Assembly: GCF_013778305.1 (NCBI RefSeq)
Contig: NZ_JACEIC010000002.1
Location: 2,443,669 to 2,507,668, forward strand
DNA: 64,000 bases
Direction of reading: 5' to 3'
DNA from: Nocardioides agri
Lineage (GTDB): Bacteria > Actinomycetota > Actinomycetes > Propionibacteriales > Nocardioidaceae
The notes beneath the pieces are model-generated. The model worked only from the letters and a program-made list of their open reading frames with translations, had not been told where the DNA came from and made no database searches. This document shows, in pieces, positions 41,037 to 47,977 of this stretch; position 1 is the first letter of the stretch; the number at the start of each line of letters is the position of its first letter. A program made the position numbers and the translations under genes.

Positions 41037-42206
41037 TCAGCGGTCGAGGGCTGTGGACAACCGCTCGAGCGCCTCCTCGATCTCGGCGCCCGGACCCGCG
41101 AAGCTCATCCGCACGAAGCGCGGCCCGTCGACGGTGTCGAAGTCGACCCCCGGCGCCATCGCGACCCCGGTGCGCGCGAGCACGTCGTGGCAGAACGTCA
41201 TGGTGTCGTCGGTGAGGTGCCCGACGTCGGCGTAGACGTAGAACGCGCCGTCCGCCGGCGCGAGCTCGGTGACACCGAGCCGGGGCAGCCCGTCGAGCAG
41301 GAGGCGGCGGTTGGCGGCGTAGCGCGTGACGTGGCCGTCGAGCTCGGCGTACGACGCGTCGTCGAACGCCGCGAGGCACGCGCGCTGGGCGAGCACCGGC
41401 GGGCAGATCGTGAAGTTGCCGGTGAGCACGTCCACCGCGCGGCGCAGCCGGTCGGGGACGAGCATCCAGCCGATGCGCCAGCCGGTCATGGAGAAGTACT
41501 TGCTGAAGCTGGAGAACACCACGGCCTCCCGACTGGTCTCCCACGCGCTGCGCGCCAGGTGCGGGCTGGCGTACTCGATGCCGTGGTAGATCTCGTCGGA
41601 GATCAGCTGGATGCGCGCGGCCTCGCAGTGCGCCGCGAGCGCGGCCAGCTCGCTCGGGAGCAGCATCGTGCCGGTGGGGTTGGCCGGGCTGGCGACGACC
41701 AGGCCCGCGACGTCGCCGAGACCGCGCAGCTGGTCGACGGTCGGCTGGAAGCGGGTCTCCGGCCCGGTCGGGATCTCGACCACCTCGCAGCCCAGCGCGG
41801 TCAGCACGTTGCGGTAGCAGGGGTAGCCGGGACGCGCCATCGCCACCCGGTCGCCGACCTCGAACGCGGCGAGGAACGCCAGCAGGAACCCGCCGCTGCT
41901 CCCGGTCGTCACCACGACCTCGTCGGGGTCCACCTCGATCCCGTGCGCCCGCCGGTGGTGGGCGGCGATCGCCTCGCGCAGCGGCAGGATCCCCGTGGCC
42001 GGCGTGTAGCCGAGCGCGTCGCCGGAGTCGAGGAGCCGCTTGGCCTCCTCGCGCACCGGCACCGGCGCGCCGGTCATCGGCTGCCCCGCCAGCAGGTTGA
42101 GCAGGTCGCCGTGCGTGCGCTGCCGCGTGGTCGCCGCCGCCAGCAGGTCCATCACGTGGAAGGGCGGCACGTTCGCCCGCGACGCCACCCGGAAGCGGTC
42201 GGTCAT
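41037..42206 (-). CDS. Pyridoxal-phosphate-dependent aminotransferase (class I/II)
   Basis: The 389-residue fold-type I aminotransferase has the PLP lysine in SSFSKYFSMTGWRIGW. The substrate/PLP contacts are in VASPANPTG (Asn) and ISDEIYHGIEY (Asp, Tyr), and the C-terminal arginine is in GPRFVRMSFA. Length and motif order are normal for aspartate/alanine-type enzymes. The amino donor cannot be told. The ATG at 42206 precedes MTDRFRVASRANVPPFHVMDLL. It is transcribed in the same direction as, and ten bases after, the KstD-like flavoprotein gene, so both may share a transcript. Confidence 0.9.
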   Translation of the reverse strand: MTDRFRVASRANVPPFHVMDLLAAATTRQRTHGDLLNLLAGQPMTGAPVPVREEAKRLLDSGDALGYTPATGILPLREAIAAHHRRAHGIEVDPDEVVVTTGSSGGFLLAFLAAFEVGDRVAMARPGYPCYRNVLTALGCEVVEIPTGPETRFQPTVDQLRGLGDVAGLVVASPANPTGTMLLPSELAALAAHCEAARIQLISDEIYHGIEYASPHLARSAWETSREAVVFSSFSKYFSMTGWRIGWMLVPDRLRRAVDVLTGNFTICPPVLAQRACLAAFDDASYAELDGHVTRYAANRRLLLDGLPRLGVTELAPADGAFYVYADVGHLTDDTMTFCHDVLARTGVAMAPGVDFDTVDGPRFVRMSFAGPGAEIEEALERLSTALDR

Positions 42207-42215
42207 GGGGCGAGG

Positions 42216-43670
42216 CTACGCGTGCGCCGCGGCGTGCCGACCCGCGCGGCGCCCGAAGAACGACCCCTCGCCGAGCTGGGTGCCGGAGCAGTAGCCCTTG
42301 CCGTCCTGGGCGATGTTGGACGCGCACGCCCCGGCGGCGTACAGGCCGGGGATCGCCGAGCCGTCGGGCCGCAGCGCCTCCCCGTCGACCGAGACGCGGA
42401 TGCCGCCGAGCGTGAAGCCGGCGTAGACCGCCTTGCCGAGCCGCAGGTCGAAGACCGCCCACGGGCCGGTGTCCTGCGGGGCCAGCCACTCGGCGGCCTT
42501 GTGGAAGTCGAGGTCCTCGCCGGCGGCGGCCATCTTGTTGTAGCGCTCGAGCGTCGCCGCGACCGACCCGGCCGGCAGCCCGAGCGACGTCTCCAGCTCG
42601 TCGATCGTCTCGAAGCCGTCGAGCAGCGGCACCAGCGGGAACTTCGGGTACTCCACGTGCGCGCTGTCGACGATGAGGTACGCCGTGTGGTCGGGCTGCT
42701 CCATCACGAACTGCGACGTGCGCGAGTGGTAGCAGTCCTCGGCGACGAACCGCTCGCCGCGGTTGTTGACGATGAAGCCGGTCATCAGGGACGAGGGCGG
42801 GTAGAACGGCGCGGTGATGAACGGCTCGTCCATGTGCTTGAGCTCCGCGCCGGCCGAGGCGCCCAGCCGGATGCCGAGCCCGTCGTCGTAGGTCGACCCG
42901 AGCGTGAACGGCTTCTCCGCCAGCGACGGCGTGTACGCCGCGACCATCTCCGGGTTCATCACGAAGCCGCCCGCAGCGACGACGACCGCCGACGCCGCGA
43001 TCACGCCGGTGGTGTCGAAGCGGCGCCAGGCCAGGCCCACGACGGCGCCGTCGTCGGCCACCACGAGGTTCGTCGCGCCGGTCTCGTAGCGGACCTCGAC
43101 CCCGGCCTCCTCGACCCGCGCGCGGAGCAGGTCCATCACCATCCTGGTGCCCTCGGTGTCGCCGGGCACGGGCACCTTGTGGCCGCGCGGTGCCGGGGTT
43201 GCCTGCTCCTTGAACGGCCAGACCTTCTCGTTGCCGGTGAACATCAGGCCCTGCGTCCCCGGCTGGATCACCGCCTTCTCGGGGTAGTAGGACCGCTCGA
43301 ACTCGAAGCCCAGCGCCTCGAGCCACCCGAAGTGCTCGACCGAGCCGTCGCAGTACGCGCGGATCTTGTCGTGCTCGGGCTCCTTGGACACCGCGACCAG
43401 GTAGTCGTACATCGCGTCGGCAGTGTCGTCCCACCCGGTCGCCTGCTGCACGGCCGTGCCGCCGCCGAGGTAGAAGTGGCCGCCGGACATGGCCGACGTC
43501 CCGCCGTGCACGGCGGCGCGCTCGAGCAGCAGGACCCGCGCCCCCGCGCGCGCCGCCTCCAGGGCCGCGCAGCCTCCCGCGATGCCGAAGCCGACCACGA
43601 CGACGTCGTACCGCTCGGCGTCCGCGGGGAGGGCGGAGGCGGGGAGGACGTCGGGGGTCGCGGTCGTCAT
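42216..43670 (-). CDS. FAD-dependent 3-ketosteroid dehydrogenase/fumarate-reductase-like flavoprotein
   Basis: The 484-residue flavoprotein of the succinate dehydrogenase/fumarate reductase/KstD superfamily has the ADP-binding motif VVVVGFGIAGGCAALEAARAG. It has the FAD-binding GGTSAMSGGHFYLGGG and the C-terminal GLYAAGACASNIAQDGKGY. Length matches KstD-like enzymes (about 490-560, at the short end). A 14-base site fitting the KstR operator consensus lies 11 bases before the ATG, supporting a link to steroid catabolism. A general enoate/oxosteroid reductase role remains possible. Confidence 0.85.
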   Translation of the reverse strand: MTTATPDVLPASALPADAERYDVVVVGFGIAGGCAALEAARAGARVLLLERAAVHGGTSAMSGGHFYLGGGTAVQQATGWDDTADAMYDYLVAVSKEPEHDKIRAYCDGSVEHFGWLEALGFEFERSYYPEKAVIQPGTQGLMFTGNEKVWPFKEQATPAPRGHKVPVPGDTEGTRMVMDLLRARVEEAGVEVRYETGATNLVVADDGAVVGLAWRRFDTTGVIAASAVVVAAGGFVMNPEMVAAYTPSLAEKPFTLGSTYDDGLGIRLGASAGAELKHMDEPFITAPFYPPSSLMTGFIVNNRGERFVAEDCYHSRTSQFVMEQPDHTAYLIVDSAHVEYPKFPLVPLLDGFETIDELETSLGLPAGSVAATLERYNKMAAAGEDLDFHKAAEWLAPQDTGPWAVFDLRLGKAVYAGFTLGGIRVSVDGEALRPDGSAIPGLYAAGACASNIAQDGKGYCSGTQLGEGSFFGRRAGRHAAAHA

Positions 43671-43680
43671 GACCCAAATC

Positions 43681-43694
43681 TAGAACAAGTTCCA
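43681..43694. promoter_or_regulatory. KstR-like operator
   Basis: TAGAACAAGTTCCA fits the KstR consensus TNNAACNNGTTNNA at every fixed position. It sits between the divergent KstD-like gene (start 43670) and redoxin gene (start 43705), close enough to control both. Confidence 0.6.
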
Positions 43695-43704
43695 GTTTCG
43701 TGCG

Positions 43705-44646
43705 ATGCTGACCGGCGTGCTGACCCTCATCGACGCGGACGGTCGCGAGCACGAGGTCGTGGCCAAGGACGTCGGCCTGTGCTGGGGCGACGTCTGCATC
43801 CCGAACGCCGGGCCGGACGACCTCGAGGAGTGGGCGGCCCGGGCCGGCTACGTGCTGGCCCGCGACGGCGACGTCGTTGCGATCGCACCCTCCGCCGAGA
43901 CCCACCACCGGGAGGCCGCGGGCGGCCGGGCGCCCGAGCTGACGCTGCGCGACGTCGACGGCAACGAGGTGTCCTTCGACGACTTCTCCGGCCACAAGCG
44001 GGTGCTCGTCACCTGGGCCTCCTGGTGCGGGTGCCGCCACGAGCTCGGCGGCTGGCAGCGGCTCCAGGACGAGCTCGCCGACGCGGGTCTGAGGCTCTTC
44101 TCGGTCGCCCTCGACGCCGATCCCGAGGACAGCCGCCCGTGGATCGAGGCCGCCAGCCCGTCGTACCCGGTCGCCGTCGACACCGCCCACGTGACGGCCG
44201 AGAGGTACGGCATCACCAACGTCCCGTCGGTGGTGTGGGTCGACGAGGACGACCGGATCGTGAAGCCCCCGACGATCGCCCCGGGCGACGACCAGTTCGT
44301 CGAGTTCACGCAGATCGCGGCCGACCGGCACCACGACGCGCTGCGGGCGTGGGTGCGCGACGGCGAGCTGCCCCCGAGCGCCGCGGCGACGACGCCCGAG
44401 CGCACCGACGACGAGCAGCGCGCACTGGCGCACCGGCGGATCGCCGCCCATCACCAGCGTGCCGGGCGCACGGAGCAGGCGCTGGCCCAGCTGGCGCTCG
44501 CGCAGGAGCTCGCGCCCTGGGACTGGACGGTCCGTCGGGGCGGCATCGCGATGACCGGCGGCGACCCCTTCCTCGGCGAGGAGTTCACGTCGTTCTGGGA
44601 GGAGTGGGACGCCTCCGGACGTCCCGGGTACACCCCGACGACCTGA
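43705..44646 (+). CDS. TlpA/AhpC-type redoxin with unusual CxC active site
   Basis: The 313-residue protein has three parts. An N-terminal ~65-residue module contains the pair CWGDVC. A thioredoxin-fold domain follows (APELTLRDVDGNEVSFDDFSG, then VLVTWASWCGCRHELGGWQ, with cis-Pro loop ITNVPSVVWVDE). A C-terminal helical tail (HRRIAAHHQRAGRTEQALAQL) resembles a TPR-like hairpin. The active-site position reads C-G-C rather than the standard CxxC, so redox behaviour is uncertain. No signal peptide or lipobox is present. It is divergent from the KstD-like gene across the KstR-like site, suggesting shared control. Confidence 0.78.
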   Translation: MLTGVLTLIDADGREHEVVAKDVGLCWGDVCIPNAGPDDLEEWAARAGYVLARDGDVVAIAPSAETHHREAAGGRAPELTLRDVDGNEVSFDDFSGHKRVLVTWASWCGCRHELGGWQRLQDELADAGLRLFSVALDADPEDSRPWIEAASPSYPVAVDTAHVTAERYGITNVPSVVWVDEDDRIVKPPTIAPGDDQFVEFTQIAADRHHDALRAWVRDGELPPSAAATTPERTDDEQRALAHRRIAAHHQRAGRTEQALAQLALAQELAPWDWTVRRGGIAMTGGDPFLGEEFTSFWEEWDASGRPGYTPTT

Positions 44647-44720
44647 CACGGGCCGCTCGCGGGCCGGCGGCCGCCGATAGACTCCTGGCCCGCCGCCCCG
44701 ACAGATCGCCGAGGTGACCC

Positions 44721-46235
44721 GTGACGTTCGACGTCCACGAGCTCGACACGTTCGTGCTGGTGGGCTCTGCGGTCACACTGCTGGCGATCCTCGCGGTGCG
44801 CGCCTTCGCCGGCGTGGGCCTCCCCAGCCTGCTGATCTACCTGCTCATGGGTGTCGCGCTCGGGGAGAAGGGCCTCGGCGTCGAGTTCGAGAACGCCGAG
44901 GTCGCGCACGCGCTCGGCTTCATCGCGCTCGCCGTGATCCTCGCCGAAGGTGGCCTGACCACCACGTGGCGCGAGATCCGGCCGGTGATCCGGCTCGGAG
45001 CGTCCCTGGCGACCCTCGGCGTCGCGGTCTCGGTGGGCATCGTCGCCCTCGCCTCGCACTACCTGCTGGGCCTGTCCTGGGAGGTCTCGGTGCTGCTCGG
45101 TGCCGTCACCTCCCCGACCGACGCGGCCGCGGTGTTCTCCGTGCTGCGCCGGGTCCCGCTGCCGCGGCGACTCACCGGCACCTTGGAGGCGGAGTCCGGC
45201 CTCAACGACGCGCCCACGGTGGTGCTGGTGACGCTGGTGTCCACCGGCGCGGTCGACGAGCACGGGTTCCTCGCGATGGGCGGGATCATCGTCTACGAGC
45301 TCGCGATCGGCATCGCGCTCGGCCTGGCCGCCGGGTTCGGCGGCGCCTGGGTGATGCGCCGCGCCGCGCTGCCGTCGTCCGGCCTCTACCCCCTCTCCGT
45401 GCTGACCCTGGCGTTCCTCGCGTACGGCGGGGCCGCGGCCGTCCACGGCTCCGGCTTCGCGGCGGTCTACGTCGCGGCGCTCGTGCTCGGCAACACCGAG
45501 CTGCCCCACCGGGCGGCCACCCGCTCGTTCGCGGAGGGCGTCGCGTCGCTGGCGCAGATCGGTCTCTTCGTGATGCTCGGCCTGCTGCTCTCGCCGGGCC
45601 GGATCACCCTCGAGACCGTCGGCCTGGCGCTCGCCGCCGGCCTGGTGCTCACGTTCGTCGCGCGACCGATCTCGGTGCTCGTCAGCGCCGTCGTGCAGCC
45701 GATGCCCTGGCGGGAGCTGGGGTTCCTGTCCTGGGCCGGCCTGCGCGGCGCGGTCCCGATCGTGCTCACCACGATCCCGCTCGCGGAGGGCGTCGAGGAC
45801 GCGACCGATCTCTTCGACCTGGTCTTTGTGATGGTCGTCATCTACACCCTGCTCACCGGCCCGACCCTCCCCGCGGTCGCCAAGGTGCTCAAGGTGACCC
45901 GGCGGTCCGAGCCGCGCGGGCTGGAGGTCGAGGCGGCGCCGCTCGAGAGGATCGCCGCGGACCTGCTCCAGGTGACGATCAGCCCGGTCTCGAAGATGCA
46001 CGGCGTCGAGGTCGGCGAGCTGCGGCTGCCGACCGGCGCGTCGGTCTCGATGGTGATCCGCGAGGGCAGGACGATCGTCCCCGAGCGCCGCACGGTGCTC
46101 CGGCACGGCGACGACCTGCTCGTGGTGACGCCCCGCAAGCTGCGCGAGCGCACCGAGGAGCGACTGCGTCAGGTCAGCGCCCACGGCCGGCTGGCGCAGT
46201 GGCTGGGCGACCGCTCGCGTCGTACGCCGCGCTGA
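44721..46235 (+). CDS. Potassium/proton (CPA1, NhaP2-like) antiporter
   Basis: This 504-residue membrane antiporter has about 12-13 transmembrane segments in the first ~390 residues. The conserved motif TSPTDAAAVFSVLRRVPLP and LEAESGLNDAPTVVLV carry the ion-exchange acidic residues, and GLRGAVPIVLTTIPL lies near the end of the membrane part. A cytoplasmic TrkA-C/RCK_C regulatory domain follows (GVEVGELRLPTGASVSMVIREG ... HGDDLLVVTP). This is the NhaP2/CvrA-type layout exporting K+ in exchange for H+. The GTG start has a GAGGTGA ribosome site, with a TAGACT box about 40 bases upstream. Confidence 0.92.
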   Translation: MTFDVHELDTFVLVGSAVTLLAILAVRAFAGVGLPSLLIYLLMGVALGEKGLGVEFENAEVAHALGFIALAVILAEGGLTTTWREIRPVIRLGASLATLGVAVSVGIVALASHYLLGLSWEVSVLLGAVTSPTDAAAVFSVLRRVPLPRRLTGTLEAESGLNDAPTVVLVTLVSTGAVDEHGFLAMGGIIVYELAIGIALGLAAGFGGAWVMRRAALPSSGLYPLSVLTLAFLAYGGAAAVHGSGFAAVYVAALVLGNTELPHRAATRSFAEGVASLAQIGLFVMLGLLLSPGRITLETVGLALAAGLVLTFVARPISVLVSAVVQPMPWRELGFLSWAGLRGAVPIVLTTIPLAEGVEDATDLFDLVFVMVVIYTLLTGPTLPAVAKVLKVTRRSEPRGLEVEAAPLERIAADLLQVTISPVSKMHGVEVGELRLPTGASVSMVIREGRTIVPERRTVLRHGDDLLVVTPRKLRERTEERLRQVSAHGRLAQWLGDRSRRTPR

Positions 46236-46245
46236 GGGTGCCGGC

Positions 46246-46746
46246 TCAGTCGACGGCCGGGCCGCAGACGGTCGCGGCCTCGGCGACCTCGACGTACCGC
46301 TCGCCCTCGCCGGGCCGTCCGAAGTCCTTGCCGACCACGACGGTCACGCCGGGGCCGAGCCCCTCGCGCCGCTCGATGTCGACGTCGCCGAGGTAGCTCG
46401 CGACCAGTCGCACCGCCGGGCCGGCCGGCTCGGTGCTCCAGATCGCGACCTCCCCCACCTTGGTGCGCGCGGCGTCGCCGGTCCGGCCCTCCGCGAACCC
46501 GGCGTCCTCGAGGTCGCGCATGGTGCGCCCGGCCAGGCCCGAGCGGTCGCTGGCGTTGTAGACGCTGACCGTCACCTGCTGCGGGTAGAGCCGGTCGCCC
46601 GCCTCGACCTCGGTGTCCACGCACACGGGTCGGTCGACCTTCGCGGGCAGCGAGTCGGTGGCGGCGTTCCAGCCCCAGACGGCCGCGAGGGCGACGAGCA
46701 CGGCGAGCACCACGAGCGTGATCGTGGTGCGCACCGTCTCGGGCAT
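46246..46746 (-). CDS. Membrane-anchored LytR C-terminal-domain protein
   Basis: The 166-residue protein has one N-terminal transmembrane helix (residues ~8-30, TTITLVVLAVLVALAAVWGW) and an extracytoplasmic LytR_C-type domain. That domain has QQVTVSVYNASDRSGLAGRTM and the two-strand VTVVVGKDFG motif. The ATG at 46746 is chosen because it precedes the membrane helix and forms a TGATG junction with the upstream gene; the frame is open further but only as a shadow. Such proteins accompany cell-envelope assembly, possibly with LytR-CpsA-Psr enzymes encoded elsewhere. Confidence 0.83.
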   Translation of the reverse strand: MPETVRTTITLVVLAVLVALAAVWGWNAATDSLPAKVDRPVCVDTEVEAGDRLYPQQVTVSVYNASDRSGLAGRTMRDLEDAGFAEGRTGDAARTKVGEVAIWSTEPAGPAVRLVASYLGDVDIERREGLGPGVTVVVGKDFGRPGEGERYVEVAEAATVCGPAVD

Positions 46747-47042
46747 CAGTCCTCCATCGTGTGCACGCGTGCGTGCAGGACCAGCCGTTGCTGGAGGGCG
46801 GCGCGCAGGGCCCGGTGCAGGCCGTCCTCGAGGTAGTACTCGCCGCGCCACTCGACGACGTGCGCGAAGAGGTCGCCGTAGAACGTCGAGTCCTCGTCGA
46901 GGAGCGCGTTGAGCTGGAGGGTGTCCTTGGTCGTGACCAGCTGGTCGAGGCGGACCTGGCGCGGCGGCACCGAGGCCCAGTCGCGCGCGGTCATCCCGTG
47001 GTCCGGGTACGGCCTCCCGACGCCGACGCGCTTGAAGATCAC
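46746..47042 (-). CDS. Small conserved actinobacterial protein (often labelled VapB-family, ParB-like)
   Basis: The 98-residue protein opens MIFKRVGVGRPYPDHGMTAR and continues VRLDQLVTTKDTLQLNALL, EDSTFYGDLFAHVVEWRG and YYLEDGLHRALRAALQQR. This sequence is strongly conserved among actinobacteria. Databases often call it a type II antitoxin, but no toxin gene is adjacent here. The EDGLHR motif instead recalls ParB/Srx-like nucleotide-binding folds. The stop shares one base with the start of the LytR_C gene. The function is effectively unknown. Confidence 0.8.
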   Translation of the reverse strand: MIFKRVGVGRPYPDHGMTARDWASVPPRQVRLDQLVTTKDTLQLNALLDEDSTFYGDLFAHVVEWRGEYYLEDGLHRALRAALQQRLVLHARVHTMED

Positions 47043-47090
47043 GCCGCGACTATAACGACGCGACCCCAGCCCCCGCCGGTCGCGCGAGGG

Positions 47091-47279
47091 TCAGGCCGAC
47101 CAGCGCACCGCTTCGTCGAAGTGGTCGGCCAGGGCGTGCACGCCCTTGAGGTCGGCGCGCTCGTCCATGAGGGCGGTGAGGGCCGCGGCGTGGCGCACCC
47201 GCAGCTGCGCGCGCTGCTCGGCGACGCGGTCGGAGGCCGTCGTCGGCTGGCTGGTCTGGGATCCCGTCTGCTCGGTCAT
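47091..47279 (-). CDS. Small hypothetical protein
   Basis: The 62-residue, mostly helical protein begins with a Thr/Ser/Gln-rich tail (MTEQTGSQTSQPTTASDR). It continues with a charged helix (VAEQRAQLRVRHAAALTALM) and ends ADHFDEAVRWSA. The ATG at 47279 is the only reasonable start. It has no recognised family; small helical proteins of this type are common in actinobacteria. It precedes the 98-residue conserved gene on the same strand with a 48-base gap, so the three minus-strand genes may be one unit. Confidence 0.5.
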   Translation of the reverse strand: MTEQTGSQTSQPTTASDRVAEQRAQLRVRHAAALTALMDERADLKGVHALADHFDEAVRWSA

Positions 47280-47363
47280 GGCCCCAGGTTGGATCGTTCA
47301 CATCGACGGCAGGTTGACGGCGCGTTACATCCACGTCAAACCTCGTGCTGTCCGCCGCCGGAA

Positions 47364-47383
47364 AACTAGAATACGTTCTAGTT
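47364..47383. promoter_or_regulatory. KstR-like palindromic operator
   Basis: AACTAGAATACGTTCTAGTT has perfect 8-base arms around TACG. It matches TNNAACNNGTTNNA with a single deviation (AAT for AAC). It ends two bases before the GTG start of the SnoaL-like gene and would overlap its transcription start. Confidence 0.55.
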
Positions 47384-47384
47384 C

Positions 47385-47834
47385 GTGGACGACATCACCG
47401 CGATCAGCCAGCTGAAGTACCGCTACCTCCGCACCCTGGACACCAAGGACTGGGACGGGTTCCGCGACTGCTTCCTCCCCGACGCCACCGGCGACTACAA
47501 CGGCCTCGTCTTCGCCGACCGGGACGCGTTGGTGAGCTACATGAAGGAGAACCTCGGCGAGGGCCTGCTCACCATGCACCAGGTCCACCACCCCGAGATC
47601 GAGGTCGACGGCGACGCCGCCACGGCCCGCTGGTACCTCCAGGACAAGGTGATCGTGCCGGCGTTCTCGTTCATGCTCGAGGGTGCCGCCTTCTACTCCG
47701 ACCGCTACGCGCGGACGCCGGACGGCTGGCGGGTGGCGCACACGGGCTACCGGCGTACGTTCGAGATCACCTACGACCTGGCCGACCTCCCCGGCACCCA
47801 GGTCAAGGGGCCCGGCGAGCACACGCACGTCTGA
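47385..47834 (+). CDS. SnoaL-like (NTF2-fold) protein
   Basis: The 149-residue protein of the SnoaL_4/NTF2-like cone fold begins VDDITAISQLKYRYLRTLDTK, followed by DCFLPDATGDYNG and the strand pair MHQVHHPEIEVDGDAATARW. Such proteins include steroid isomerases and dehydratases as well as non-catalytic relatives. The GTG directly follows a KstR-like palindrome, so the message is nearly leaderless and probably under sterol-regulon control. A role in steroid ring or side-chain chemistry is plausible but not shown by active-site residues alone. Confidence 0.82.
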   Translation: MDDITAISQLKYRYLRTLDTKDWDGFRDCFLPDATGDYNGLVFADRDALVSYMKENLGEGLLTMHQVHHPEIEVDGDAATARWYLQDKVIVPAFSFMLEGAAFYSDRYARTPDGWRVAHTGYRRTFEITYDLADLPGTQVKGPGEHTHV

Positions 47835-47866
47835 GCGTCGGGCGCGTCTCGTGTGCGGCCGCCGGC

Positions 47867-47954
47867 GTTTCATCAAGGGATGAGGGTCAACATGCGCTTC
47901 CCTGCACGAGCTCGGCGAGGGAAGCGCGGCTTCGCCTGCATCCCTTGATGAAAC
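47867..47954. repeat. 88-bp nested palindromic repeat, copy 2
   Basis: Outer 16-base arms GTTTCATCAAGGGATG (47867-47882) and complement (47939-47954) and inner arms GCGCTTCCC (47894-47902) and GGGAAGCGC (47919-47927) are at exactly the same offsets as in the copy at 7392-7479. It again lies between convergent genes (SnoaL-like and eccC). Confidence 0.85.
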
Positions 47955-47977
47955 CGCAGCGGCGCCGACAACCCACC

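Noticed and set aside
38503..44717. Two very long open frames of about 2050 codons, one on each strand
   Set aside because: Both are Arg/Ala/Gly/Pro-rich translations lying antisense to or out of frame with several well-supported genes. High GC removes stop codons, so they are composition artefacts.
46746..47279. Toxin-antitoxin pair formed by the 98-aa and 62-aa genes
   Set aside because: The 98-aa protein is often labelled VapB-like, but no PIN-domain or other toxin is adjacent, and the 62-aa protein shows no toxin features.
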